From Sporomusa silvacetica DSM 10669 (lineage in GTDB: Bacteria > Bacillota > Negativicutes > Sporomusales > Sporomusaceae), in contig NZ_LSLK01000070.1 of the NCBI RefSeq assembly GCF_002257705.1, positions 62,001 through 126,000 of the forward strand: DNA of 64,000 nucleotides, written 5' to 3'. The position numbers and the translations under genes are program-made. Each line of letters begins with the position of its first letter. Position 1 is the stretch's first letter. Below, piece after piece: positions 34,379 through 43,047 of the stretch. The notes below the pieces were generated by a model. The model made no database searches, was not told where the DNA came from, and was given only the letters and a program-made list of their open reading frames with translations.

Positions 34379-35383
34379 TCATTTTATATTGGCAGAGACA
34401 TTATTCCCCTTGGGGACTCCTGTTACTTTAGGAGCAGACAAAAACATGGTTTGGACTAGCTGTTGCATTTGTTCCTTATTAGGAATCCAATAACTTAATT
34501 CATCAATTGTCGCAAAATCTCCTGGCAGCATCTCAGCTACCAGATTATTTGAATTAAAGCTCTTGAGGCTATTGCCAACTTTAATCATGGTCATGGCCGA
34601 CATATCGGTTTCAATATACTGATCAAGCGTACTAACTAGCGCGGGAACCTTAAAAATAGTGCTTACTTGCATCGTCTCTTTGGCCAACGCTTTTAGAAAA
34701 CGCTGCTGGCGTTGCACACGGCCAATGTCGCCAAGCTCATCACTGCGAAACCGTACATATTGACCAGCCTTTTCCCCATCCAAATGCTGATAGCCTTTGT
34801 TAATAGCAATATCAAGTTCGGCATAAGGGTCTTGATAATGCATATCATGTTCAACGTAAAGGTCTACACCACCCAGAGTATCAATTGTTTTGATAAACGC
34901 TTGCCAATCAAGGACTACATAATAATTAATCGGTATTTGTAAAAACTGCTCTACTGTACTTTTAGCAAGCTGAGCACCACCATAGGCATACGCATGATTT
35001 ATTTTATCATAGCCTTTACGCCCTGGAATGGCAACAATGGTATCGCGCGGCAAAGACAATAAGTTAATTGTGCCATCCTCCGGCCTTATACTTGCAACCA
35101 TCATAGTATCAGAACGTCTAGCGTCATTACCAGGGTTGTCCCGGTCTTTGTCATCAACCCCCAGTAATAGAATGTTGACCCTGTTTGTCAGTGTCTCTGG
35201 AGGGCGCTCTTTCGACTTGACTACCTGCACAGCAGGCGGGACACGAACCATATTAAGATAAGCATACACGGTAGCTCCCGTTAATGCCACTACAGCAACT
35301 AACAGTATTACCAGCATAATAAAAATTCTGTCCCAACGAATTCTTCGCCGTCGTTGTCCGGCTTTATCTTGTGCCTTTTTCAT
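34379..35383 (-). CDS. LytR-CpsA-Psr family cell-wall ligase
   Basis: 334 residues. One N-terminal membrane helix (about 22-45) is preceded by an Arg-rich cytoplasmic lead. The extracellular LCP domain shows DTMMVASI, LPRDT and the arginine-rich RFRSDELGDIGRVQRQQ block that binds the polyprenyl phosphate. LCP enzymes transfer glycopolymers onto peptidoglycan. I use the ATG at 35383 (AGGAG site); an in-frame codon seven earlier is less likely. It sits between yqeK and rsfS. Confidence 0.9.
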   Translation of the reverse strand: MKKAQDKAGQRRRRIRWDRIFIMLVILLVAVVALTGATVYAYLNMVRVPPAVQVVKSKERPPETLTNRVNILLLGVDDKDRDNPGNDARRSDTMMVASIRPEDGTINLLSLPRDTIVAIPGRKGYDKINHAYAYGGAQLAKSTVEQFLQIPINYYVVLDWQAFIKTIDTLGGVDLYVEHDMHYQDPYAELDIAINKGYQHLDGEKAGQYVRFRSDELGDIGRVQRQQRFLKALAKETMQVSTIFKVPALVSTLDQYIETDMSAMTMIKVGNSLKSFNSNNLVAEMLPGDFATIDELSYWIPNKEQMQQLVQTMFLSAPKVTGVPKGNNVSANIK

Positions 35384-35425
35384 GGCATCATCTCCTCTCC
35401 CCAAAGATAATACCCTACACTAAAA

Positions 35426-35995
35426 TTATTTGTTTTGCTGTTGTAATAAAAAATTACGGCCTTCAATAGTAGCCGGATGAATAAGCAAACCCTGCTCAAT
35501 AACATAGTGAAGGGATTGATCAAAAGCGGCAAGCATCGCCGCATCTAAATCAGTAAAAGCTAAACTGCGCAGCCTGTCTATACCGGGAAACTCCCGGCTT
35601 GGCTCAATACAGTCAGCCAAATAAATAATCTTATCAAGTGTTGTCATATCACGCCCACCAGTGGTATGAAGCACGATAGCCTGCAAAATTTGCGGATCAT
35701 CAACACCATATTCTTTTCTGGCCAGATGAGCCCCCAGTGGCGCATGCAAAAGTACGGGTTGGCAATGTTCGACATCATCCACCACTATAGCAAAGGCTTC
35801 GGCCATTTGCAATAGGCTATTGCTGGATAACCCCCGGGCACAATCATGAAGCAAGCCAGTCAACATAGCCTTCTCTACATCTTCTCCGAGCTGAACGGCA
35901 AGTTCTGCTGCGCTCTGGCTAACACCTAAAGAATGCTGGAACCGTTTAGCTGGCAAAACTTTTGACAGCTTGTCTAACACTTGATTATAATCCAT
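35426..35995 (-). CDS. yqeK: HD-domain phosphohydrolase YqeK (diadenosine tetraphosphatase type)
   Basis: 189 residues. HD-superfamily motifs are visible: an N-terminal RFQHSLGV histidine, LLHDCARG (the HD pair) near 47, HAPLGA near 83 and the C-terminal DCIEPSR. YqeK members cleave Ap4A to ADP. Placed with nadD and rsfS, as in most Firmicutes. Confidence 0.92.
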   Translation of the reverse strand: MDYNQVLDKLSKVLPAKRFQHSLGVSQSAAELAVQLGEDVEKAMLTGLLHDCARGLSSNSLLQMAEAFAIVVDDVEHCQPVLLHAPLGAHLARKEYGVDDPQILQAIVLHTTGGRDMTTLDKIIYLADCIEPSREFPGIDRLRSLAFTDLDAAMLAAFDQSLHYVIEQGLLIHPATIEGRNFLLQQQNK

Positions 35996-36060
35996 GATTT
36001 TACATCACCTGTCTTCCAGTACTAAAATTCGGCAGTTTCCTGCAAATATCCTCTTTTACA

Positions 36061-36089
36061 GAAATAAAAAACCTCCTATGACAGGAGGT
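36061..36089 (-). terminator. Terminator after the RRM gene
   Basis: ACCTCCT/AGGAGGT arms (36071-36077, 36083-36089) with a leftward T-run (36061-36070). The gene above is thus set apart from yqeK. Confidence 0.85.
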
Positions 36090-36132
36090 AAATTTCATAC
36101 ATAGTCGTCGACAAACTAATATATCTTAAAAA

Positions 36133-36384
36133 TTAACCTTGCCGCGGTTTAGCTTCATTAACAACAATCTGCCGACCATCAACTTGCGCACCGTTCATGG
36201 CCTCAACCATTTTATCCGCGTCAGCATCTTCTACTTCTACAAACCCAAATCCACGGGACCGTCCTGTTTCTTTGTCAGTAATAATTCTGCTCGAAATTAC
36301 AGCACCATGGGGACGAAAAGCGTCGGCAAGAGTAGTGTCTGTAGCACTCCAGGCTAAATTACCAACATACAGCGTTTTTGCCAA
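36133..36384 (-). CDS. Small RRM-type RNA-binding protein
   Basis: 83 residues forming a single RRM. RNP2 is LYVGNL at 4-9 and RNP1 is RGFGFVEV near 45-52, both with the aromatic residues that stack on RNA. It lacks the glycine-rich tail of cyanobacterial Rbps. A strong GGAGGTG site precedes the ATG and its own terminator follows, suggesting an independent, well-expressed unit. It interrupts the usual nadD-yqeK pair. Confidence 0.93.
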   Translation of the reverse strand: MAKTLYVGNLAWSATDTTLADAFRPHGAVISSRIITDKETGRSRGFGFVEVEDADADKMVEAMNGAQVDGRQIVVNEAKPRQG

Positions 36385-36503
36385 AGGAAATCACCTCCGT
36401 TACTCAAGCTACTTAAACCAGAATAAGTTTACATTAACATTATCTGCAAAAAATCAGGATTTATGCTTGACTGGTACTGCCTTTATCTGCCACATTATCG
36501 GGC

Positions 36504-37118
36504 TTAACGATACAATCCCTCTTTATAAATATAGTCTTCCACACTTTCTGGTACAATATATTTAATCGAGCGCCCCTTCCTTACCCGTTCACGAATATCT
36601 GTTGAGGATATTTCTAACTCCGGCGTCGCCAAGCGCTGAATACTCCGGCGGCCTTTAGCACCAAATTGTTTTATTACCTGGTCAATATAGCTGATACAGC
36701 CTGGGCGAGCTGCTGCTACGAAATAACACAAATCGAGAAGTTGATCAATCTCCTGCCAACTGGGCAAATCCTTCACAGCATCAGCACCAGTAATAAAATA
36801 AAACTCAGTACTAGCTCCATAACATTCGATTAAATCCTTAACCGTATCAATTGTATAGGATAAGCCAGAACGTTCAAGCTCAATACCGGATACAAAAAAA
36901 TGACGGTTGGAATAGGTAGCCATAATGGTCATGATGTAACGATGAATGGCGGGCGTAACCAGCGAGTCCTGCTTATGGGGTGGATTGCTGGCAGGAATAA
37001 ATAAAACTTTTTCAAGATTATACTCAATACGGACAGCTTCAGCTGTTACCAAATGCCCGACATGAATAGGATCAAATGTTCCGCCCATAATACCTATCTT
37101 AGCTTTTGCATGTAACAT
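36504..37118 (-). CDS. nadD: Nicotinate-nucleotide adenylyltransferase
   Basis: 204 residues, standard length. It makes NaAD from nicotinate mononucleotide and ATP in NAD synthesis. The nucleotidyltransferase motif GGTFDPIHVGHL is near 12-23 and ISSTDIRERVRKG near the C-terminus. The N-terminus begins MLHAKAKIGIMGG. It follows the proBA group on the same strand, with about 75 bases of AT-rich spacer. Confidence 0.95.
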   Translation of the reverse strand: MLHAKAKIGIMGGTFDPIHVGHLVTAEAVRIEYNLEKVLFIPASNPPHKQDSLVTPAIHRYIMTIMATYSNRHFFVSGIELERSGLSYTIDTVKDLIECYGASTEFYFITGADAVKDLPSWQEIDQLLDLCYFVAAARPGCISYIDQVIKQFGAKGRRSIQRLATPELEISSTDIRERVRKGRSIKYIVPESVEDYIYKEGLYR

Positions 37119-37192
37119 ACTATCTGCCTTTCAAATATCCAAAAAATTCTAACCATTTCCATTATATCAAATAATCGTCAATGTGAAAAGAG

Positions 37193-37378
37193 TTACATGT
37201 TGCACCACCATTGTAATGCCCCGATTAGTATTGCGGCAACTCCCATAATTATGACTGCTGCCCGTATATAATCAATAGCATCATGTCGCCCTTTTGGTGT
37301 ACGCAAATAGTTGTAAGCAGCATAATAGTAACCCTTCAGTTGTTTTTGCTTACTCACTTTAATTTCGTATTTGCCCAT
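37193..37378 (-). CDS. Small membrane protein overlapping proA
   Basis: 61 residues beginning MGKYEIKVSKQKQLKGYYYAAYNYL. The N-terminal half is basic and tyrosine-rich; the C-terminal half is a single hydrophobic helix (IRAAVIIMGVAAILIGALQ) followed by a short end with one cysteine. It starts 20 bases inside proA in another frame, so translation would depend on proA. I do not recognise a family. Confidence 0.55.
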   Translation of the reverse strand: MGKYEIKVSKQKQLKGYYYAAYNYLRTPKGRHDAIDYIRAAVIIMGVAAILIGALQWWCNM

Positions 37379-38615
37379 TACCATTGATAACGTATTTGAT
37401 ACTGGTAAGTTCAGGCAAACCCATCGGGCCACGGGCATGAAGCTTTTGCGTACTGATACCAATCTCAGCGCCAAACCCAAACTCAAAGCCATCCGTAAAG
37501 CGTGTTGATGCGTTAACATAGACAGCAGCAGCATCCACTTCCTGCTGGAAACGCCTGGCATGTTCGTAGTCGCAGGTAACAATGGCCTCTGAATGACGGG
37601 TACTATAGGCAGCAATATGTTCAATAGCCGCCTCTAAACTGTTTACCACACGTACTGCCAGAATGAGATCAAGAAACTCTGCCGCCCAATCTTCAGCTAT
37701 GGCCGGTTTAACAGCCGAGTGATATTTCATAGTTTGTTCGCAACCTCTGATCTCAACACCAGCTTGGTGATAACGCTCAAGCATAGCAGGTAAAAACTGT
37801 GCTGCCACTGCCTCGTGAACCAGTAACGTTTCCATAGCATTACATACCCCTGGCCGCGAAACCTTAGCATTAAAAGCAATTTCCTGGGCCATGGCAAGAT
37901 CAGCAGTTGCATCAACAAAGGTATGGCAAACGCCTGTGCCTGTTGCAATGACCGGCACCGTACTGTTTTCTACAACCGTTTTGATCAGTCCCGCCCCACC
38001 CCGGGGAATGATAACGTCCAAATACTGATTGAGCTTCAACATAGCCGAGACTACTTGCCTGTCGGTAGTCTCAACAAGAGCAATAGCTCCAGCTGGCACA
38101 CCAGCTGCGTAAGCTGCTTCGGCAATAATTTCAGCAATGGCCTTATTAGAGTCAATAGCCTCAGAACCGCCACGTAAAATAACGGCATTGCCTGCCTTTA
38201 AGCACAATCCGGCTGCATCCACTGTAACGTTAGGACGAGCTTCGTAGATAATGCCAATAACACCCAGCGGTACACGAATTTTAGTAATAGCAAGTCCATT
38301 AGGCCGCAGCCAACCACCAATTGCCTCACCAACCGGATCTGGCAGGGCTGCAATCTGCCGCAGGCCTTCGGCCATGGTTAGTATTCTGGCTTCATTTAAT
38401 AGCAACCGATCAATGAGCGGTTTAGGCATACCATTTGCTTGCGCTCTGTCAATGTCTTTGGCATTAGCAGCAACAATGACGCCTTGCTTTTTTTCCAAAG
38501 CGGTGGCCATGGCTAGTAATGCCTGATTCTTCAGAGCTGTTGACATTGTCGCCAGTTTGCGGGCTGCTTGTTTTGCGGCCTTGCCCTTTTCTGTTAATTC
38601 ACCTATGTAGTCCAT
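37359..38615 (-). CDS. proA: Gamma-glutamyl phosphate reductase
   Basis: 418 residues. Second step of proline synthesis: reduces gamma-glutamyl phosphate with NADPH to the semialdehyde. It is an aldehyde-dehydrogenase fold; the catalytic cysteine is in RPGVCNAMETLL near 257. The standard C-terminus GPMGLPELTSIKYV is present. It is 15 bases downstream of proB. Confidence 0.96.
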   Translation of the reverse strand: MDYIGELTEKGKAAKQAARKLATMSTALKNQALLAMATALEKKQGVIVAANAKDIDRAQANGMPKPLIDRLLLNEARILTMAEGLRQIAALPDPVGEAIGGWLRPNGLAITKIRVPLGVIGIIYEARPNVTVDAAGLCLKAGNAVILRGGSEAIDSNKAIAEIIAEAAYAAGVPAGAIALVETTDRQVVSAMLKLNQYLDVIIPRGGAGLIKTVVENSTVPVIATGTGVCHTFVDATADLAMAQEIAFNAKVSRPGVCNAMETLLVHEAVAAQFLPAMLERYHQAGVEIRGCEQTMKYHSAVKPAIAEDWAAEFLDLILAVRVVNSLEAAIEHIAAYSTRHSEAIVTCDYEHARRFQQEVDAAAVYVNASTRFTDGFEFGFGAEIGISTQKLHARGPMGLPELTSIKYVINGNGQIRN

Positions 38616-38630
38616 GCATTAGCCCCCCTC

Positions 38631-39764
38631 TTATACTAACAATACTAGGTTATCACGATGCACAACCTCGTCATAAGGCTTAAAACCCAGTATAGAACTA
38701 ATTTCGTGGGTATGAGCACCCTTGATTTTTTTCAAATCATCGGCGCTATAATTGCTAATACCGCGTGCTAATTCGCGGCCAGAGTCACTTACGATACTTA
38801 TGGTGTTACCTAACTCAAAATCGCCGTCAACAGCCGTTATCCCTGCTGCTAAGAGACTAGACCCATCCTTTAGAAGTGCCTGTTCACAGCCTTTATCCAC
38901 ACAGACTTTGCCACTCACACTTACACCAAATGCCAGCCACCGTTTGCGGATTTGCAGACGATTTTCTTTGGAAATAAAGATGGTTCCCACTTTTTTTCCC
39001 TGTACAATTTCACGAACTACCCCCTCGCGCCCACCAGAAGCAATCACCATGGTTACACCCGAGTTAACCGCAATTTTTGCAGCCTGAATTTTAGTATACA
39101 TGCCGCCTGTACCTTGCGCTGACCCTGGTCCACCAGCTAATTCTTCAACAGCTGGTGTAATATCGGTAATTTCACTCAACAAGGCCGCACTCGGATCTGC
39201 CTGGGGATCGGCGGTATAGACACCTTCGATGTCTGAGAGAATGATCAGTAAATCAGCATCAATGATACTGGCAACCATTGCAGAAAGTGTATCATTATCG
39301 CCAATTTTAAGTTCGTCGATAGCAACCGCATCGTTCTCATTAATAATGGGAATGACGCCCTGATTTAAGAGCGCCATTAGTGTGTTGCGAGAGTTGGTAT
39401 AACGCTTGCGATTGACTGAATCGGCACGGGTCAACAACACCTGCGCAACAATTTGTCCATATTCTCCAAACATTTTCTCATAAATATGCAGCAAAATCCC
39501 TTGACCGACAGCAGCAGCAGCCTGTTTCTCGGGAATGGTCTTGGGTTTTTCCTTCAGCCCAAGGCGATCCATCCCCGCACCAACTGCACCTGAACTTACT
39601 AATATCATTTGTTTGCCCTGGTTGGCAAGATCAGATAATTCACGGGCTAGTTTTTCGATGCGTAAAAGATTAAGTTTACCTGTCGAGTGAGTTAATGTGC
39701 TGGTGCCAACCTTAATGACAATGCGCTTGGCATTGTTTAGATTTTCTCTGGTAAGCATACTCAA
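38631..39764 (-). CDS. proB: Glutamate 5-kinase with PUA domain
   Basis: 377 residues: an amino-acid kinase domain (1-260; KVGTSTLT near the start, SSGAVGAG near 58) and a C-terminal PUA domain (about 280-360). First step of proline synthesis, normally feedback-inhibited by proline at the kinase domain. It is followed at once by proA. Confidence 0.96.
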   Translation of the reverse strand: MSMLTRENLNNAKRIVIKVGTSTLTHSTGKLNLLRIEKLARELSDLANQGKQMILVSSGAVGAGMDRLGLKEKPKTIPEKQAAAAVGQGILLHIYEKMFGEYGQIVAQVLLTRADSVNRKRYTNSRNTLMALLNQGVIPIINENDAVAIDELKIGDNDTLSAMVASIIDADLLIILSDIEGVYTADPQADPSAALLSEITDITPAVEELAGGPGSAQGTGGMYTKIQAAKIAVNSGVTMVIASGGREGVVREIVQGKKVGTIFISKENRLQIRKRWLAFGVSVSGKVCVDKGCEQALLKDGSSLLAAGITAVDGDFELGNTISIVSDSGRELARGISNYSADDLKKIKGAHTHEISSILGFKPYDEVVHRDNLVLLV

Positions 39765-39777
39765 AGCTCCCCCACAA

Positions 39778-40089
39778 TTATGGTAATTCTAGCTTGGATT
39801 TCTCTTCATTTTTCTTATATAACAAACCATTGCGGCCAATCACCTGCACTAATTCAGCGCCAGTGGCGTTAGCCAGAGCAGCAATGAGCGTTTTCGGTTC
39901 CTCCGGACTGTTTTGCAATACCCGGACTTTGATAATTTCACGGGCAGCCAATGCTTGACCTGCACTCTCAATTACAGTGTCTATTATGCCGCCTTTTCCG
40001 ACTTGTACCACAGGATCCAGATTACTGCCAAGGGCTCGCAAAAAGCGTTTTTGTTTGCCTGTCAATGGTGTTTCGGTTTCTTCTAACAT
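39778..40089 (-). CDS. yhbY: YhbY/CRS1-YhbY family ribosome-associated RNA-binding protein
   Basis: 103 residues, one CRM domain. The family's VGKGGI loop (GxxG-type) is near 34-39, and LTGKQKRFLRALG opens the domain. It associates with pre-50S particles. It lies 8 bases after obgE, itself a 50S assembly GTPase, so the two belong to one function and one operon. Confidence 0.93.
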   Translation of the reverse strand: MLEETETPLTGKQKRFLRALGSNLDPVVQVGKGGIIDTVIESAGQALAAREIIKVRVLQNSPEEPKTLIAALANATGAELVQVIGRNGLLYKKNEEKSKLELP

Positions 40090-40097
40090 AGTACCTC

Positions 40098-41369
40098 CTA
40101 TGGTCTAAACTCAAATTCCATGTCACGAATGCGGACAGTATCGCCTTCTTTGATGCCACGTGCCCGGAGTTCATCATCAATTCCAATTCGCCGCCAAATG
40201 GCTTGGAAACGAAGCACACCTTCCTCGTCACCAAAACGAGTCATTGCCACCAATTTCTCAATCCCGGCGCCTTCGACGACAAATGCACCGTCCTCATCCC
40301 TTCTGACAGAAAAAGCATCTTCAGGTTTAGCTTCATATATCTTAGCTTCTTCAATTTCTTCGGGTTCTTCCACATAGTCAGCCAAAAGCTGTGCTGCCCG
40401 CTGCATCAAAGCTGTCAAGCCATCACCGGTAGCTGCTGAAATAGGATAAATCTCATGACCGAGTTCAGTCATGTATTTAGCTACCCGTTCATAGTTTTCC
40501 TGCGCCTCCGGCAAGTCCATCTTATTAGCAGCAATAATTTGCGGCCGCTTGAACAGTCTTTCGTTATATAGCTTGAGTTCATTGTTGATCTTGTGAAAGT
40601 CGTCAACAGGGTCACGGCCTTCCAGCCCTGACACATCAAGTACATGAATAAGTACTTTGGTACGCTCAACATGGCGAAGAAAATCATGACCAAGCCCTAC
40701 GCCTTCATGTGCGCCTTCAATCAGCCCCGGGATGTCTGCCAAAACAAAATTTTGCCCCTCACCAATGCTAACAACCCCGAGCACTGGTGATAATGTCGTG
40801 AAATGATAAGCGGCAATATCCGGCTTAGCCGCCGATACCATTGCTAAAATGCTCGATTTTCCTACACTCGGATAACCTACGAGGCCAACATCAGCCAGCA
40901 GCTTAAGTTCCAGCATCAGCGGACGTTCTGCTCCTGGTTCACCGAGCTCCGCAAAAGTTGGTGCTCGATGGACACTATTAACAAAACGTGCATTGCCGCG
41001 TCCACCACGACCGCCTTTGGCAACTACTATGGTTTGACCTATTTCTGTAATATCACCAAGTACTTGCCCGGTAACTTCATCTTTAATAATAGTACCTGGC
41101 GGAACTTTAATCAAGAGATCTTCTGCTCCACGGCCATGCATGTTGCTGGATTGGCCATTAGCACCATTGTCCGCTTTAAATATCCGCTTATAACGAAAAT
41201 CAAGCAACGTATTCAGATTAGAATCCCCAATTAGTACTACATTGGCACCACGGCCGCCATCGCCGCCACTGGGTCCACCGTTAGGAACAAATTTTTCCCG
41301 CCGGAAACTGGACATGCCATTACCGCCGTTACCGGCCTTAACAGTAATTTTAGCTCTGTCAATAAACAT
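40098..41369 (-). CDS. obgE: GTPase ObgE/CgtA
   Basis: 423 residues. It has the glycine-rich Obg fold (1-158), a G domain with G1 GYPSVGKSS, G3 DIPG and NKMD, and a C-terminal OCT domain (about 345-423). It acts in 50S assembly, stress and sporulation control. I place the start at 41369 (AAGGGG 7 bases upstream, protein MFIDRAKITVKAGNGG); the open frame extends 16 codons further without a site. Confidence 0.95.
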   Translation of the reverse strand: MFIDRAKITVKAGNGGNGMSSFRREKFVPNGGPSGGDGGRGANVVLIGDSNLNTLLDFRYKRIFKADNGANGQSSNMHGRGAEDLLIKVPPGTIIKDEVTGQVLGDITEIGQTIVVAKGGRGGRGNARFVNSVHRAPTFAELGEPGAERPLMLELKLLADVGLVGYPSVGKSSILAMVSAAKPDIAAYHFTTLSPVLGVVSIGEGQNFVLADIPGLIEGAHEGVGLGHDFLRHVERTKVLIHVLDVSGLEGRDPVDDFHKINNELKLYNERLFKRPQIIAANKMDLPEAQENYERVAKYMTELGHEIYPISAATGDGLTALMQRAAQLLADYVEEPEEIEEAKIYEAKPEDAFSVRRDEDGAFVVEGAGIEKLVAMTRFGDEEGVLRFQAIWRRIGIDDELRARGIKEGDTVRIRDMEFEFRP

Positions 41370-41467
41370 TAAAATCCCCTTGCACTTTTTATATGTAATA
41401 TGCGCTTTTGCGCTCATTTTTACCCTAACCTTAGCTAAAAAACGCTAAGCTACAAAGTCATAGATAG

Positions 41468-41683
41468 TTATATACACTCGTTTTTGTATGTTGCGAGCAC
41501 ATTTGATATCATCTCAGGGTCATGTGCCAAATTCTCGATATATTGCAGCGCCTTTTCGTTACGCCCCAATTGAATCATAGCATGAATAACCTGCAGATGA
41601 TTTAAAAAATCATGACGTTGAATGCGAAGTAAATTCATTACGTCTGGACATGATGCAACTTCAGAACATGGCGTGCTTATCAT
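41468..41683 (-). CDS. Minimal Spo0B-like protein (alpha-helical phosphotransferase domain only)
   Basis: 71 residues. The helix MNLLRIQRHDFLNHLQVIHAM carries the phospho-accepting histidine motif (RHDFLNHLQV) of Spo0B, followed by the second helix of a four-helix-bundle hairpin. The C-terminal ATPase-like domain of Bacillus Spo0B (about 190 residues in all) is absent. It lies directly before obgE, the same place as spo0B in Bacillus subtilis, which supports the assignment. GGAAGGATG precedes the start. Confidence 0.8.
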   Translation of the reverse strand: MISTPCSEVASCPDVMNLLRIQRHDFLNHLQVIHAMIQLGRNEKALQYIENLAHDPEMISNVLATYKNECI

Positions 41684-41753
41684 ACTATCATCCTTCCAAC
41701 ATGTTGCAGAATGGTATATCTTTCGCTCCCATTAGCCTAAATACCTGTCTGAT

Positions 41754-41760
41754 TTCGACA
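41754..41760. promoter_or_regulatory. Possible Spo0A box before the spo0B-like gene
   Basis: TTCGACA, an exact 0A-box core, lies about 70 bases upstream of the spo0B-like start. A 7-mer occurs several times by chance in 64 kb (another is at 57897), so only position supports it. Confidence 0.35.
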
Positions 41761-41781
41761 TTTTCAGTGAAAAATTAATTT

Positions 41782-41815
41782 AAAAAACCTGCGGCTTATA
41801 AGCCGCAGGTTTTTT
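41782..41815. terminator. Strong terminator between rpmA and the spo0B-like gene
   Basis: A 34-base perfect palindrome (AAAAAACCTGCGGC arms, TTATAA centre). It ends the L21-Prp-L27 transcript, so spo0B-obgE needs its own promoter or read-through. Confidence 0.92.
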
Positions 41816-41827
41816 ACCCTAACAGAA

Positions 41828-41912
41828 AGTATAAAACTTTCTTAAAAGCAGGATAAGGGCAACATCGGCTTCCGCTTTCGCCAAAGGCTTGGCATAAGCC
41901 GTTTTCTTTAAA
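41828..41912. repeat. Dispersed hairpin repeat, copy 3
   Basis: Read leftward it starts AAAGAAAACGGCTTATGCCAAG and matches the units at 4347-4488 (shared GGCGAAAG core, CCGATGTTGC and CTTAT blocks), with changed but still paired arms (CGGCTT/AAGCCG). A second hairpin, AGAAAG/CTTTCT, follows. It begins immediately at the rpmA stop. Confidence 0.7.
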
Positions 41913-42216
41913 TAGCTTCTTCAACTGCAGGATACACACTAATTTGCCTGTCATAACGTCCTTTACGCTCAAAAGCGACTTTGCCAGGAACCTTGGCAAA
42001 TAAAGTATCATCTGAGCCGATGCCAACGTTATTACCGGGATGGAAATGAGTACCACGCTGGCGCACTAAAATGCTGCCTGCAGTAACAACTTCACCATCT
42101 TGGCGCTTAGTGCCTAGGCGCTGAGCCGCACTATCGCGACCATTACGGGAGCTACCCACACCTTTTTTATGAGCGAACAACTGTAAGTCAAAAGAATTCA
42201 GTTTGAAATTTTCCAT
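41908..42216 (-). CDS. rpmA: 50S ribosomal protein bL27 with cleavable N-terminal extension
   Basis: 102 residues. I take the ATG at 42216 (GAGGTG site), giving an N-terminal FDLQLFAHKKG, the Firmicutes extension that is cut after LQLFA-type residues before the peptide can reach the peptidyl-transferase centre. The rest is standard L27 (GSSRNGRDS, RQRGTHFHPG). The protease gene prp is directly upstream. Confidence 0.96.
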   Translation of the reverse strand: MENFKLNSFDLQLFAHKKGVGSSRNGRDSAAQRLGTKRQDGEVVTAGSILVRQRGTHFHPGNNVGIGSDDTLFAKVPGKVAFERKGRYDRQISVYPAVEEAI

Positions 42217-42223
42217 CTTGCTT

Positions 42224-42544
42224 TCACCTCCTGTGCTCAGTAATATGAACACTCTTAGGATATAGTTTGGCAATTTCGTTTAACCCCAGCAGCATTGTTT
42301 CAAGAATTGCGCCTGTAAGACTATCTGGTTGACCTATAAGTCCCATCGTAATACCGTCACCGCGTTGCCCAAAGTCAATATCCCGCCCCAGATGGCGTTC
42401 AATTCCCATAATGGCTGACTGAGCAAGCGCAGATACACCAGCACATACAATGTCCTGTCCATGTGGCGCCGTCTTGGCATGACCGCTAATAGCAAAACCG
42501 GTAATTGCCTTGTTGTTATCACGAACTAATGTAACCGTAATCAT
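42224..42544 (-). CDS. prp: Ribosomal-processing cysteine protease Prp
   Basis: 106 residues, formerly YsxB. The catalytic histidine is in GHAKTAPHGQDIVCAGVSAL and the cysteine 11 residues later in the same block. It removes the N-terminal extension of L27, encoded 8 bases downstream. It sits between rplU and rpmA as in other Firmicutes. Confidence 0.95.
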   Translation of the reverse strand: MITVTLVRDNNKAITGFAISGHAKTAPHGQDIVCAGVSALAQSAIMGIERHLGRDIDFGQRGDGITMGLIGQPDSLTGAILETMLLGLNEIAKLYPKSVHITEHRR

Positions 42545-42553
42545 TTTCTGTCC

Positions 42554-42865
42554 TTATGCATGAATCTTTTCAATACGGACTTTAGTGAACGGTTGACGAT
42601 GACCCTGGCGACGACGGTAATTGGCTTTTGCTTTGTATTTGAAAACCAAAATCTTTTTACCTTTGCCATGGGCTACTACTTCAGCAGTAACTTTTGCATT
42701 AGCTACTAGCGGTTTACCAATAACTACTTCACCATCTTTTACAACAGTCAAAACGCGGTCAAAGTCAACAGTTTGACCTTCCGTTACTTCGATTTTCTCA
42801 ATTGTGAGCACATCACCTTCAGTAACGCGATACTGTTTACCACCTGTTTCAATAATAGCGTACAT
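42554..42865 (-). CDS. rplU: 50S ribosomal protein bL21
   Basis: 103 residues starting MYAIIETGGKQYRV, with the C-terminal KANYRRRQGHRQPFT block that binds 23S rRNA. The start at 42865 has GGAGGTG; the open frame extends 7 codons upstream without reason. It is first gene of the rplU-prp-rpmA unit. Confidence 0.96.
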   Translation of the reverse strand: MYAIIETGGKQYRVTEGDVLTIEKIEVTEGQTVDFDRVLTVVKDGEVVIGKPLVANAKVTAEVVAHGKGKKILVFKYKAKANYRRRQGHRQPFTKVRIEKIHA

Positions 42866-42869
42866 TATA

Positions 42870-43012
42870 ACTTGCACCTCCCCCATATAAGGACTCGCCA
42901 GATTCGGTACACTGAAACGGTTTATAAAAATGCCATCTATGACTGCATTTTCAAGTGCTCCAAGTGTTTAAAAGAACCTCTCCGCGCGGTTAGAGTAGAC
43001 AGATGTCTACTT
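42870..43012 (-). promoter_or_regulatory. Structured 5' leader of rplU (L21 leader-like)
   Basis: About 145 bases of leader with a perfect GTAGAC/GTCTAC hairpin near the 5' end and a CCGCGCGG palindrome after it. Position and length fit the autoregulatory L21 leader of Firmicutes; the class was assigned from context, not a model match. Confidence 0.5.
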
Positions 43013-43018
43013 CATGAA

Positions 43019-43047
43019 ATTTTACCATACTGGTCATAGTTTGTCAA
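43019..43047 (-). promoter_or_regulatory. Promoter of rplU-prp-rpmA
   Basis: TTGACA (43042-43047) and TAAAAT (43019-43024) on the minus strand, 17 bases apart. The -35 box overlaps the last codons of rng. Confidence 0.8.
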
